The translations under genes were made by a program, and so were the position numbers. Shown piece by piece: positions 50,478 to 59,662 of a DNA stretch of 64,000 nucleotides (positions within the stretch are counted from its first letter, which is position 1; every line of letters starts with the position of its first letter). This stretch comes from Ruegeria arenilitoris (lineage in GTDB: Bacteria; Pseudomonadota; Alphaproteobacteria; Rhodobacterales; Rhodobacteraceae). The DNA is taken from the NCBI RefSeq assembly GCF_013031355.1, contig NZ_WPZO01000006.1:62001-126000 (forward strand). The letters are read 5' to 3'. The notes under the pieces were generated by a model. It saw nothing but the letters and a program-made list of their open reading frames with translations, searched no databases and was not told where the DNA came from.

Positions 50478-53021
50478 TTGACCGCAAGACCGACCCTGCC
50501 GATCCCAAGACTGTCTCTGTGGCTGACGCACGCAGGGATGCTGGCCGAGCAGGTTTTGCGCGCGTTTTGGCCGTTTTTCACGATTTCCATGGCGATTCTG
50601 GCGGCTTTGATGCTTGGGCTGCAGGATCTTGTGGGTGTGGAAATCGTTTGGATTGTCGGCGCATTGGCCCTGTTGGGGCTGCTTGCGGCGCTGGTTCTGG
50701 GCGGACGGCGATTCCATGTGCCGTCACGAACCGAGGCGCTGATGCGGCTGGATGCCTCTCTGCCAGGGCGTCCGATTCAAGCGTTGATGGATGATCAGGC
50801 CATTGGTGCGATGGATGCGGATTCGGTTGCCCTTTGGCGTGCGCACCAGACCCGTATGGCGCAGCGTGCGGCGCAGGCCGAACCGGTCAAACCTGATTTG
50901 CGGCTGGCCGACCGCGATCCTTACGCTCTGCGCTATTCCGCCCTGCTGGCGCTGGTGATCGCGGGGCTGTTCGGGTCGTTCTGGCGCATCGGATCAGTGG
51001 CCGAAATGGCCCCGGGCGCAGCCATCGCAGGCCAAGGGCCCAGCTGGGAGGGTTGGGTCGAACCACCGCGCTATACCGGCTTGCCAACGCTTTATCTTGC
51101 GGACCAGACCGACCCAACGCTGTCGATCCCTCAGGGCAGCCGCATCACTCTTCGTTTCTATGGAGAGGTTGGCGCCCATAGCTTGACGGAAACTTCCACG
51201 CCGTTGGGAACGGAGGGCGCGACCGAACCGGAGCAGGAATTTGTTGTTGAACAGTCAGGTCGGCTCAGGATCGCGGGTCCGTCCGGGCGTGACTGGGCGC
51301 TGGATGTGGTTCAGGATACCGCGCCCAGCATCAGTGTCGCGGATGTGGCCGAGGCCGAGGCGGGTGGGCAGATGAAGCTGCCCTTTGCGGCCAGTGACGA
51401 CTATGGCGTGGTATCCGGCGGCGCCACGATCAGGCTGGACCTCGATGCGGTGGAACGCCGCTATGGTCTGACCGTTGCCCCCGAGGCGCGCGAGGCAATC
51501 GAGGTGGAACTGCCCATGCCGATCACCGGTGATCGGGCCGATTTCACCGAGGATCTGATCGAGGATTTCTCGCAGCACCCCTGGGCGCATCTGCCGGTGA
51601 CAATCACCCTGACCGCACGCGATGCGGCGGATCAGGAAAGTCAGTCCGAACCCTACATGACCAAGCTGCCCGCGCGGCGGTTTTTTGATCCGTTGGCCGC
51701 TGCGGTAATCGAACAGCGCCGCGATCTTCTGTGGTCGCGGGACAACGCGCCGCGGGTTGCTCAGTTGCTGCGCGCGGTGTCGCATTTGCCCGAAGGGTTC
51801 TTCCGCTCGGACACTGCCTATCTGCACCTGCGCGTCACCCTGCGGCGGCTGGAGGCGTTTACCAAATACGACCTGAAGCCCAAGCAGCAGGAAGAGATCG
51901 CACAGGCCCTGTGGGATCTGGCGGTCATCATCGAAGAAGGCACGCTGGCCGATGCGCTGGAACGGATGCGCCGGGCGCAGGAACGTTTGTCCGAGGCGAT
52001 GAAGAACGGCGCATCGGACGAGGAAATCGCCGAGTTGATGCAGGAACTGCGCGAGGCGACGCAGGACTATTTACGCCAACTGCAGCGCCTGGCGCAGGAA
52101 AACGGCGAGTTTGACGAGAACCAGCAAGGTCAGAACGGTGAAACCTTGCAGATGACGCAGGACGACCTGCAGCGGATGATGGACCGCATTCAGGAGTTGA
52201 TGGAACAGGGCCGCATGGCCGAGGCGCAGCAGGCGCTGGAAGAGTTCCAACAGATGATGGAGAACATGCGCGTCACCCAAGGTCAGGGTCAGGGCCAGCA
52301 ATCCGAAGGCCAGCAAGCCATGGAGGGGCTGGCAGAAACTCTGCGCGAACAGCAAGGTCTTAGCGATCAGGCCTTCCGCGATCTGCAAGAACAGTTCAAC
52401 CCGGGCGCACAGGCTGGCGAGAGCGAAGGCAATGAAGGTCGCAGCGGTGGTCTGGGCCGGGGTCAGAGCCACGAGGGTCAAGGTGGTCGGGGGCAAGGGT
52501 CCGATCAGGCTGAAGGCAACCAGCAGGGGCAGGGATCGCTGGCCGACCGCCAGCAAGCCCTGCGCGATGAACTGGGCCGTCAGCAGCAAAGCCTGCCCGG
52601 CGTGGGAACGCCCGAAGGTGAGGCCGCGCGCGATGCGCTGGGCCGCGCAGGTCGCGCCATGGACGAGGCCGAAGAAGCCCTGCGCAGCGACGATCTGGCC
52701 GAGGCCATTGATCGCCAATCCGAGGCGATGGAAGCACTGCGCGAAGGGATGCGGTCACTGGGCGAGGCTTTGGCCCAGAACCAGCAGAACCAGCCCGGCC
52801 AAGGTACGCAGGACGGGGACATGCAGGCCAACAACCGTGATCCGCTGGGTCGCAATCCGGGCACCAACGGGTCGATCTCGACCGATGACAACATGCTGCA
52901 AGGCGAAGACGTCTATCGCCGCGCCCGTGAATTGCTGGACGAAATCCGCCGGCGGACCGGCGAGACGGATCGTCCTCAGATCGAGTTGGAGTACCTCAAG
53001 CGACTGCTGGAGCGGTTCTAG
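50478..53021 (+). CDS. TIGR02302-family membrane protein
   Basis: An 847-residue protein, of a family known in Alphaproteobacteria and still without clear function. Three hydrophobic helices lie near the N-terminus (FFTISMAILAALMLGLQ, IVWIVGALALLGLLAALVLG and LLALVIAGLFGSFW). A periplasmic region follows to about residue 400. The C-terminal half is long, helical and very Gln/Glu/Arg-rich, with low-complexity stretches from 540 to 780 (QGQGQQSEGQQAMEGLAET and similar). The start is TTG at 50478 with AGGAGG at good spacing. It follows lysA in the same direction. Confidence 0.9.
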   Translation: MTARPTLPIPRLSLWLTHAGMLAEQVLRAFWPFFTISMAILAALMLGLQDLVGVEIVWIVGALALLGLLAALVLGGRRFHVPSRTEALMRLDASLPGRPIQALMDDQAIGAMDADSVALWRAHQTRMAQRAAQAEPVKPDLRLADRDPYALRYSALLALVIAGLFGSFWRIGSVAEMAPGAAIAGQGPSWEGWVEPPRYTGLPTLYLADQTDPTLSIPQGSRITLRFYGEVGAHSLTETSTPLGTEGATEPEQEFVVEQSGRLRIAGPSGRDWALDVVQDTAPSISVADVAEAEAGGQMKLPFAASDDYGVVSGGATIRLDLDAVERRYGLTVAPEAREAIEVELPMPITGDRADFTEDLIEDFSQHPWAHLPVTITLTARDAADQESQSEPYMTKLPARRFFDPLAAAVIEQRRDLLWSRDNAPRVAQLLRAVSHLPEGFFRSDTAYLHLRVTLRRLEAFTKYDLKPKQQEEIAQALWDLAVIIEEGTLADALERMRRAQERLSEAMKNGASDEEIAELMQELREATQDYLRQLQRLAQENGEFDENQQGQNGETLQMTQDDLQRMMDRIQELMEQGRMAEAQQALEEFQQMMENMRVTQGQGQGQQSEGQQAMEGLAETLREQQGLSDQAFRDLQEQFNPGAQAGESEGNEGRSGGLGRGQSHEGQGGRGQGSDQAEGNQQGQGSLADRQQALRDELGRQQQSLPGVGTPEGEAARDALGRAGRAMDEAEEALRSDDLAEAIDRQSEAMEALREGMRSLGEALAQNQQNQPGQGTQDGDMQANNRDPLGRNPGTNGSISTDDNMLQGEDVYRRARELLDEIRRRTGETDRPQIELEYLKRLLERF

Positions 53022-53039
53022 CGCCGCCCCGCAACCGGG

Positions 53040-53828
53040 TCAGTTCTGCGCTGTGCCCGAGGTTTGCGCCTCGAGCCAGAGCCGCGCCTGATCAACCATC
53101 GTCACATAGGGCTTAAGGATAGGTTCGGCCTGCGGAACGGCCTGGCTGATTTCCTGAGCGTTGCTGTAGACTAGCATCAGCACAATTCCGATAACCAGGA
53201 TCAGGGCAAAACCGCGCATGAACCCACCGGATTTGCGCGGCGCGTTATCCTCTGCCGCGGTGACATCGCTGCGCAGGCTGGAATTGATCGCCTCGACATC
53301 CGGCAGCGCGTCCTTCTGGCCCGCATCTTCTGCGATCTCGGTGGCTGTCAGGTCTTTGATGGCACGTTCCGTGTCGGGTTCGGGCGGGGTTTCCAGCGCC
53401 AGATCGGGTTGGGTCTCAAGGCTGCCGCCTTCCTGAGCGCGCAGATCGGCCTCGCGGGCGGCCTCTTCCTTGAGGATGTTGGCAACCGCCGGGTCGATAT
53501 TTCCGGCCGCCGCAGGTTTTTCTTGTTTCACGGCGGCTGCAGGTTCGGGCGTGGGCGTTGGTTTAGGAGGTGGAGCAGGTTTCTTGTCTACTTTCACCTC
53601 GGTAACACGCGCAAACGCTGCCTCAGCAGCCTCCGCGGGCTTGGGCTCTGCCTCGGCAGGCGTGTCCTCAACAACAGGCTCGGCCGCCGCAGGGGCAGGC
53701 TGATCCGCGTACTTGGCCTGAAACCAGGTATTCTCGCAATTCGAACACTGCACGTCGCGGCCTTCTTCGGGAATGACCTCGTCTGGCACCTCGTACTGGG
53801 CGCTGCAATTCGGACATGTAAGACGCAT
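53040..53828 (-). CDS. Zinc-ribbon (MJ0042-type) membrane protein
   Basis: A 262-residue protein starts with a zinc ribbon: LTCPNCSAQYEVPDEVIPEE with a second Cys pair in DVQCSNCENTWF. A long Pro/Ala/Glu-rich linker (residues about 45 to 200) leads to one transmembrane helix (GFALILVIGIVLMLVYS). The family is common in Alphaproteobacteria and is thought to sit in the inner membrane with its ribbon in the cytoplasm. AGGAGG precedes the ATG. It is divergent from ftsE, with 183 bases between in which I see no other gene. Confidence 0.88.
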   Translation of the reverse strand: MRLTCPNCSAQYEVPDEVIPEEGRDVQCSNCENTWFQAKYADQPAPAAAEPVVEDTPAEAEPKPAEAAEAAFARVTEVKVDKKPAPPPKPTPTPEPAAAVKQEKPAAAGNIDPAVANILKEEAAREADLRAQEGGSLETQPDLALETPPEPDTERAIKDLTATEIAEDAGQKDALPDVEAINSSLRSDVTAAEDNAPRKSGGFMRGFALILVIGIVLMLVYSNAQEISQAVPQAEPILKPYVTMVDQARLWLEAQTSGTAQN

Positions 53829-54011
53829 GCTGCCTCCTGGTCGGGCCTCGGACCCGATAGTAGTTTTTTCAGCGATGATATTCCGTTAAAAACTGACCGC
53901 AAAGGGTGTTTTCGGTATCGCAGCATAAATGTCACTAATTCAACCCGGTGCAGGCATTGAAACCACCACCGCGCTCGGGCAAGAAGGGCGGCAACTAAGA
54001 CGGGGGCCCCT

Positions 54012-54689
54012 GTGATCGAGCTGGAAAATGTCAGCTACACCTATGGTGGTGGTGAATTGCTGAGCAACGTGTCCCTGCAGTTGCAACCGGGATCGTTTCA
54101 CTTTTTGACCGGCCCATCGGGTGCAGGTAAGACCACGTTGCTTAAGCTGTGTTATGGCGCGTTGTTGCCCACTTCCGGGCGGCTGAACGCGTTTGAACAG
54201 GATGTCGCCGGGCTGGACCGCGACCACATGGCCCTGCTGCGTCGCCGGATCGGAGTCGTGCATCAGGATTGCCGATTTCTGGATCACATGACCGTGTCCG
54301 AAAACGTCGCCCTGCCGTTGATGGTATCCGGGCAGGCCGAGACTGCGAAGCGAGAGGATTTGAGCGAGCTGCTGTCTTGGGTGGGTCTGGGCGCGCGCCT
54401 GGATGCCCACCCGCCGGAATTGTCGGGTGGCGAACGTCAACGTGCTGCCCTCGCCCGTGCAGTGATCCTGTCGCCCGATGTGGTGTTGGCGGATGAACCC
54501 ACCGGCAATGTGGACTGGGAGATGTCGCAACGCCTGCTGCGCCTGCTGGTCGAGTTGAACAAGATGGGCAAGACCGTTCTGATCGCCACCCATGACCTGA
54601 GCCTGATCCGCGCCGCCAAAAGCCAGGTGCAGGCGCGTGTGCTGCGGATCTCGCAACGTCAGGTGCAGCTTGCGGGGGCGGATCTATGA
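54012..54689 (+). CDS. ftsE: Cell division ATP-binding protein FtsE
   Basis: A 225-residue ABC ATPase. Walker A is TGPSGAGKTTLLKLCYG (about residues 36 to 52), the signature is LSGGERQRAALARA (about 138) and Walker B is VVLADEPTGNVD. With FtsX it forms the divisome ABC complex that controls peptidoglycan hydrolases. The start is GTG at 54012. Its stop overlaps the ftsX start by four bases, so the pair is coupled. It begins an operon that continues to plsC and a flavoprotein. Confidence 0.94.
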   Translation: MIELENVSYTYGGGELLSNVSLQLQPGSFHFLTGPSGAGKTTLLKLCYGALLPTSGRLNAFEQDVAGLDRDHMALLRRRIGVVHQDCRFLDHMTVSENVALPLMVSGQAETAKREDLSELLSWVGLGARLDAHPPELSGGERQRAALARAVILSPDVVLADEPTGNVDWEMSQRLLRLLVELNKMGKTVLIATHDLSLIRAAKSQVQARVLRISQRQVQLAGADL

Positions 54690-55585
54690 GCAAGGGTATG
54701 ATCCGGAACCTGTTGCAACGGGATGCGCGCGCCGACCGGGTCGTGCCACCCACCGGTTATACCGCGCATCTGACCCTGTTCGTGTCAGGCGCGATGGCCT
54801 TTCTGGCGGTGTTTGCGCTGGCGTTGTCGCTGGCCTCGGGGCGGTTGGCGGATCGCTGGGCGAGTGAACTGGCCGGGGCCGCGACCCTGCGCATCAATGC
54901 CCCCGCCGACCAGCTTGCGGCCCAAACTGAGGCCGCCCTGGCTGTGCTTGGCCAGACTCCCGGCGTCGCCTCGGCCCGGGCGCTGACGACCGAGGAGCAA
55001 GCCGCGCTGCTGTCGCCTTGGTTCGGCCCCGATCTGCCGCTGGACACGCTGCCCATACCGCAACTGATCGAGATTATCGAAGGTGATCCCGGGCTGGACG
55101 CGACTGGCCTGCGCTTGAGGCTAGGGGCCGAGGTGCCGGGCGCGGTTTTGGACGACCACACCCGATGGCGCGAGCCACTGGTGGATGCGGCGATGTCGCT
55201 GCGGCGGTTGGGTTGGGTCTCGATCCTGCTGATCGGTGTCGCTACGGCGGCGATGATCACGCTCGCCGCCAATGCCTCGCTCGCCGCCAATGCCCAGATT
55301 ATCGAGGTGCTGCGCCTCGTCGGTGCCCGCGACAGCTTTATCGCCCGCGCCTTTGTCCGCCGCTTTACCTATCGCGCGTTTTTTGGTGCGGTTGTCGGGG
55401 TTTTGTTGGGCATGACTGGGGTGCTGCTGCTGCCCGAAGCCTCGGACGAGGGGGGCTTTCTGACCGGTCTGGGCTTTCAGGGGGCAGGCTGGCTACTGCC
55501 CGCGTTGATCCCCGTGCTGGGTGCCGCCGTCGCCTTTCTGGCCACCTGGACCGCTGCCAGCCGCAAATTGAAGGAGCTTTCGTGA
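54686..55585 (+). CDS. ftsX: Cell division protein FtsX
   Basis: A 299-residue inner-membrane protein: one N-terminal helix (LTLFVSGAMAFLAVFALALS), a periplasmic domain of about 120 residues (residues 60 to 165) and three C-terminal helices in an FtsX permease fold (WVSILLIGVATAAMITLAA, AFFGAVVGVLLGMTGVLLLP and WLLPALIPVLGAAVAFLAT). IIEVLRLVGARDSFIARAF is the usual cytoplasmic coupling loop. It partners FtsE and is the next gene in the operon. Confidence 0.92.
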   Translation: MSKGMIRNLLQRDARADRVVPPTGYTAHLTLFVSGAMAFLAVFALALSLASGRLADRWASELAGAATLRINAPADQLAAQTEAALAVLGQTPGVASARALTTEEQAALLSPWFGPDLPLDTLPIPQLIEIIEGDPGLDATGLRLRLGAEVPGAVLDDHTRWREPLVDAAMSLRRLGWVSILLIGVATAAMITLAANASLAANAQIIEVLRLVGARDSFIARAFVRRFTYRAFFGAVVGVLLGMTGVLLLPEASDEGGFLTGLGFQGAGWLLPALIPVLGAAVAFLATWTAASRKLKELS

Positions 55586-56325
55586 TGACCACAGCGTTTC
55601 AATGGGTTCGTTCGCTGATCTTCATGATCGTAATCTATGCTTGGATGCTAATCCTGGGCATCGTGTTTGCACCTTATGCGCTGCTGACCAAGCGCGGTGC
55701 GCTGCAAGCTTGCAAGACCTATGCCCGCACGACCATGTGGCTGGCCCGCTGGATGGTCGGTATCCGCACCGAGGTCCGCGGCACAGTGCCCATGGATGAG
55801 GTGGTCGTCGGTGCCAAGCACCAGTCTTTCCTCGATATCATCATGATTTTCGATGCGGTGCCGCATGGCAAGTTCATCATGAAAAGGGAACTGCTCTGGA
55901 CCCCGGTTATCGGCATGTATGCGCGCCGCCTTGGTTGTATCCCGGTTGATCGCGGTAAAAAGGGTGCGGCTGTGGCCAAGATGGTCAAGGACGTCTCGAA
56001 GGAATTCACGGAACCCGGCCAGTTGGTCATCTACCCGCAGGGCACCCGCGTAGCGCCGGGGGTGCATCGTCCCTACAAGGTGGGCACGGCGGTTCTGTAT
56101 GAAGGCCTCGGGTTTCCCTGCGTTCCGGTGGCGACCAACGCCGGTGTTTTCTGGCCGCGCACGGGCGTTTTGCGCAAACCCGGGCTGGCAATTGTCGATT
56201 TCCTCGACCCGATCGAACCGGGCGTTGGCCGCAAGGACTTCCTGCAACGGCTGGAAAACGTGATCGAGACACGCTCTGACGCATTGATGAAAGAAGTGGG
56301 GTTTGACCCGGATGGTATTCATTGA
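55585..56325 (+). CDS. plsC: 1-acyl-sn-glycerol-3-phosphate acyltransferase
   Basis: The 246-residue enzyme acylates lysophosphatidic acid to phosphatidic acid. The catalytic HX4D is KHQSFLD (about residue 77), with the substrate loop IYPQGTR in place of the common FPEGTR. One N-terminal helix anchors it to the membrane. ATG at 55585 overlaps the ftsX stop by one base (TGATG); an in-frame GTG lies one codon earlier, and AAGGAG serves both. Together with plsY at 1 kb the window encodes two steps of phospholipid synthesis. Confidence 0.92.
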   Translation: MTTAFQWVRSLIFMIVIYAWMLILGIVFAPYALLTKRGALQACKTYARTTMWLARWMVGIRTEVRGTVPMDEVVVGAKHQSFLDIIMIFDAVPHGKFIMKRELLWTPVIGMYARRLGCIPVDRGKKGAAVAKMVKDVSKEFTEPGQLVIYPQGTRVAPGVHRPYKVGTAVLYEGLGFPCVPVATNAGVFWPRTGVLRKPGLAIVDFLDPIEPGVGRKDFLQRLENVIETRSDALMKEVGFDPDGIH

Positions 56326-56917
56326 AGATATCGAAACGCTCGAAGGGCTGTATGGCACACCCGGAGCGCCCTCTTTGCGCAAGGTGGCGCATAGCCTGAC
56401 GCCGCTGTATCGCAAATGGATCATGACCTCGCGGCTGTGCATTCTAAGTACGGTCGGTCCTGAAGGCACTGATGGCAGCCCACGCGGGGATGATGGCCCG
56501 GTAGTGATGGAGCTTGATGCCGACACACTGGCCCTGCCGGATTGGCGTGGCAACAACCGTCTGGATTCCCTGCGCAATATCGTGCGGGACCCGCGTGTGG
56601 CGCTGATGTTTCTGGTGCCCGGGTCCAACAATGTCGTGCGTGTAAACGGAAAGGCGCGGCTGACGGCGGACGCCGACCTGCGCGCCCGGTTCGAGAAGAA
56701 CGGCAAACAGCCGGCCACCGTTGCGGTCATCGAAATTTCCGAGATCTACACCCAATGCGCCCGCGCGATGATGCGTGCCCGCACCTGGAGCGCGGGCGAC
56801 GAAAGTGCCGACCTCCCCACCATGGGCGAAATACTTGCCGAGGCGAGCGCCGGCGAAGAAGGCGGCGCGCGTTACGATTCCGATTGGGGGGCACGCGCCG
56901 CAAAGACCATGTGGTAA
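56312..56917 (+). CDS. Pyridoxamine 5'-phosphate oxidase-family flavoprotein
   Basis: A 201-residue protein with the split-barrel FMN-binding fold: SRLCILSTVGPEGTDGSPRG (residues about 41 to 60), DWRGNNRLDSLRNIVRDPRV, and VNGKARLTADADLRARFE. The pattern matches the MSMEG_1061-type subgroup, whose members bind FMN or a related flavin; reaction unknown. It overlaps plsC by 14 bases, so it is the last gene of the ftsE-ftsX-plsC run. The start at 56312 is chosen as the first ATG (MVFIEDIETL). Confidence 0.85.
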   Translation: MVFIEDIETLEGLYGTPGAPSLRKVAHSLTPLYRKWIMTSRLCILSTVGPEGTDGSPRGDDGPVVMELDADTLALPDWRGNNRLDSLRNIVRDPRVALMFLVPGSNNVVRVNGKARLTADADLRARFEKNGKQPATVAVIEISEIYTQCARAMMRARTWSAGDESADLPTMGEILAEASAGEEGGARYDSDWGARAAKTMW

Positions 56918-56918
56918 A

Positions 56919-57767
56919 TCAGGCCGGCTTGGCGTTCATGGCCTGAAACATCGTCATGAACTCGTCCACATTGATCCCCAGCCCGCGCGCCAGTTTCTGA
57001 GCGAAAAGGGCCTCATCATCATCCATATTGCCGTCTGCGGCTGCGATCATCAGCGTGGCCTGCAGCACCATGCGTTTCTGATCCGAGGTCAATCCGGTGC
57101 CAAAAGCGGCGAACTGTGCCTCGGTCGGCTTGGCCTCGGCCATGTCGAACATGCGGCGGATGCGGGCCTCGTCAAAAGTCTCGCCGGTCATCTGCTTGGC
57201 AATATCGGCCATCAATGCAATCTCGGACGGGTCCAGCGTTCCATCCGCCTTTGCGGCGTGGCACATCGCATCCATCGCCCGCAAGGCCGCCGGATGTACA
57301 TCGCCCATCTGTGCATGCCTCTGCGCCGTGCGCTTGGCTTGGCGAGCGGATTTCACTACAGCTACTAGCAAGAACACCGCAATGGCACCCAAACCCCAAT
57401 ACCCCGAGATCATGTCGGCGATTGACATCGAGGGTTGATCCGGCAGGTCCGCAGGGTAAGTCCCCACCACTTTGCCCATCGCCAGCTGCTCGGCATTGAT
57501 CGAGTAGTAGCTGTCGCTGTCACAGTTGTTCGGGGCCATGACATAGCCGATCGAACTGCGCCACACGCCCGCGAACATGATGTGAGTCTTTTTGGTCAAA
57601 TGGCACAGCGCCAGCGGTTGACCGGAATTGTCCGTGACATCGGTCGGCGTAACAAGGCTCATCTGTTCGGCTGTGCCCCAGACGCCACCGGCACGGCCCG
57701 CTTGCGCGTCCTGACCTGAGAACATGGTGAATAACAACGCTACAGCGCAGAGAAGGGCGAACCGCAT
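56919..57767 (-). CDS. Membrane protein with TerB-like domain
   Basis: A 282-residue protein has a signal peptide (FALLCAVALLFTMFSGQDAQA), a periplasmic part with Cys55 and Cys82, and one transmembrane helix (YWGLGAIAVFLLVAVVKSA, about residues 121 to 140). A cytoplasmic helical TerB-like domain follows (AMDAMCHAAKADGTLDPSEI and MIAAADGNMDDDEALFAQKL, the acidic A-D-G-x-x-D-x-x-E repeats). TerB domains bind metal and occur in stress and tellurite loci; no ter operon is here. GAGG precedes the ATG. Confidence 0.8.
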   Translation of the reverse strand: MRFALLCAVALLFTMFSGQDAQAGRAGGVWGTAEQMSLVTPTDVTDNSGQPLALCHLTKKTHIMFAGVWRSSIGYVMAPNNCDSDSYYSINAEQLAMGKVVGTYPADLPDQPSMSIADMISGYWGLGAIAVFLLVAVVKSARQAKRTAQRHAQMGDVHPAALRAMDAMCHAAKADGTLDPSEIALMADIAKQMTGETFDEARIRRMFDMAEAKPTEAQFAAFGTGLTSDQKRMVLQATLMIAAADGNMDDDEALFAQKLARGLGINVDEFMTMFQAMNAKPA

Positions 57768-57880
57768 ATCAACCTCAAAAAATGTTACGTTTCAACCGTC
57801 TGTGCCGGTTCAGGTCCGGCAATCACGGTTGATTGATCAACTTATACGGTAACAAAACTAAGGCGATGCAACGGCAGAAA

Positions 57881-57906
57881 AAAGGCGGGCTGCTGGGCCC
57901 GCCTTT
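57881..57906 (-). terminator. Strong intrinsic terminator of the sucAB-lpdA operon
   Basis: AAAGGCGGGC and GCCCGCCTTT pair (10 bp) over a six-base loop, and six Ts follow on the minus strand. It begins about 22 bases after the lpdA stop at 57929. The rest of the gap from 57768 to 57880 holds only the 5' region of the TerB-like gene. Confidence 0.88.
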
Positions 57907-57928
57907 CTGGTTTCCTTTTGCAGCTGGA

Positions 57929-59317
57929 TCAGCTGTGGATCGGACCGTCGCCGCAGGCCAGCGCAGCCTCGCGCACCGCTTCCGAATAGGTCGGGTGGGC
58001 GTGGCAGGTCAGAGCCAGATCCTCGGCCGAGGCACCGAATTCCATTGCGACGCAGACCTCGTGGATCAGGTCACCGGCTGCCGGGCCGATGATGTGGCAA
58101 CCCAGAATGCGGTCGGTCTCCTTGTCGGCCAAAATCTTGACGAAACCGTCGGCGGCAAAGTTAGCCTTGGCGCGGCCATTGCCCATGAACATGAACTTGC
58201 CGACCTTGTAATCGCGGCCCGCGGCCTTGAGCGTTTCTTCGGTTTCGCCGACATTCGCCACTTCGGGCCATGTATAGATCACGCCCGGAATGACGCCATA
58301 GTTCACGTGGCCATGCTTGCCCGCGACCTGCTCGGCGGCGGCCATGCCTTCGTCCTCGGCCTTGTGCGCCAGCATCGGGCCTTCGGTGACGTCGCCAATG
58401 GCATAGATGCCCGGCACGTTGGTCTGCCAGTCGGCGCCAACCTTGATCTGACCGCGCGGGGTCATCTCAACGCCCAAGGCTTCAAGCCCCAGCCCGTCCG
58501 AGAACGGCTTGCGGCCGGTGGCGACCAGAACGGTGTCGGCGTCGATCACGTGCTCGCTGTCATCCTTGCGCAGTTTGTACGTGACCTTGGCCTTGGTCTT
58601 GGTGGCCTCAGTCTTTTGCACCGCCGCGCCCATGACGAATTTCAGGCCCTGTTTCTTGAGGATGCGCTGGAAGGTCTTCTGCACCTCGGGGTCCATGCCC
58701 GGAGTGATCACGTCGAGGAATTCGATCACGGTGACCTCGGCCCCCAGTCGCTGATAGACCGAGCCCAGTTCCAGGCCGATCACACCTGCGCCGATGACCA
58801 CCATCTTTTTCGGGATCTTGCCCAGTGACAGCGCACCGGTCGAGGTCACGACGACCTTTTCGTCCACTTCAACACCCGGCAGCGAGGCCGGCTCGGACCC
58901 CGACGCGATGATGATGTTCTTGGCCGAGTGGACCTCATCACCCACCTTCACCTGACCGGCAGCGGGGATCGAGCCCCAACCCTTGAGCCAGTCGATCTTG
59001 TTCTTCTTGAACAGGAACTCGATGCCCTTGGTGTTGCCCTCGATGGTTTCTTCCTTGTAGGCCTGCATCTGTTTCCAGTCGACCGAGGGGCTTTTGCCCT
59101 TCAGACCCATCTTGGCAAAGTTGTGCTCGGCCTCATGCAGCTGATGGCTGGCGTGCAGCAGTGCTTTGGACGGGATACAGCCCACGTTCAGACAGGTGCC
59201 GCCCAAGGTTTCACGCCCTTCGACAACGGCGGTTTTCAGGCCCAGCTGGGCGCAGCGGATGGCGCAGACATAGCCGCCGGGGCCGGCGCCGATTACGATG
59301 ACGTCATAGTTTGCCAT
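57929..59317 (-). CDS. lpdA: Dihydrolipoyl dehydrogenase (E3)
   Basis: A 462-residue FAD enzyme that reoxidises lipoyl groups with NAD+. The FAD loop is [16 protein letters not shown], the redox disulphide [16 protein letters not shown] (about residues 40 to 55), the NAD loop [15 protein letters not shown], and the C-terminal base region [14 protein letters not shown]. As the last gene of the 2-oxoglutarate dehydrogenase cluster it serves that complex. AGGAGAG precedes the ATG, and a strong terminator follows. Confidence 0.96.
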   Translation of the reverse strand: MANYDVIVIGAGPGGYVCAIRCAQLGLKTAVVEGRETLGGTCLNVGCIPSKALLHASHQLHEAEHNFAKMGLKGKSPSVDWKQMQAYKEETIEGNTKGIEFLFKKNKIDWLKGWGSIPAAGQVKVGDEVHSAKNIIIASGSEPASLPGVEVDEKVVVTSTGALSLGKIPKKMVVIGAGVIGLELGSVYQRLGAEVTVIEFLDVITPGMDPEVQKTFQRILKKQGLKFVMGAAVQKTEATKTKAKVTYKLRKDDSEHVIDADTVLVATGRKPFSDGLGLEALGVEMTPRGQIKVGADWQTNVPGIYAIGDVTEGPMLAHKAEDEGMAAAEQVAGKHGHVNYGVIPGVIYTWPEVANVGETEETLKAAGRDYKVGKFMFMGNGRAKANFAADGFVKILADKETDRILGCHIIGPAAGDLIHEVCVAMEFGASAEDLALTCHAHPTYSEAVREAALACGDGPIHS

Positions 59318-59390
59318 TATACTCTCCTAAATCGACCGGATGGACCGGTGGCTGCATGATCCAGTGTGACCGGATCATGCGATGCTTTCT

Positions 59391-59660
59391 TCAAACCGGT
59401 TCCAGCAGCTTGATCGTGATATGCGCAATGCCGCCCCGTTCGTGGTGCATCGCCAGCTCTTCCGAGCCGAAAAACGCCCGCGCCTTGTCCAGGTTCGTAA
59501 CCTCGAACATGGCGATGGCATGGTCACGCTGGTCCGGGTCGCGCCAGACGTGCAGGTCGCGGATGCCCGCGGCCTTGCGCATCGGTTTGTCCTCGCGGAA
59601 CACTTTCAGCCAGGCATCGAAATCGGCCACATCGGCCTGCCACAATACATGCGTTGCCAT
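59391..59660 (-). CDS. Small hypothetical protein between odhB and lpdA
   Basis: An 89-residue protein: WQADVADFDAWLKVFREDKP, then IRDLHVWRDPDQRDHAIAMF and FFGSEELAMHHERGGIAHIT. The strand and helix layout resembles dimeric alpha-beta barrel proteins (cyclase-like or ABM-like). It begins two bases after the odhB stop, so it is cotranscribed with the E1/E2 genes. Role in the complex, if any, is unknown. Confidence 0.75.
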   Translation of the reverse strand: MATHVLWQADVADFDAWLKVFREDKPMRKAAGIRDLHVWRDPDQRDHAIAMFEVTNLDKARAFFGSEELAMHHERGGIAHITIKLLEPV

Positions 59661-59662
59661 GA

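Noticed and set aside
49119..50717. 532-residue minus-strand frame opposite lysA
   Set aside because: Antisense shadow; the plus strand encodes a complete diaminopimelate decarboxylase with all active-site motifs.
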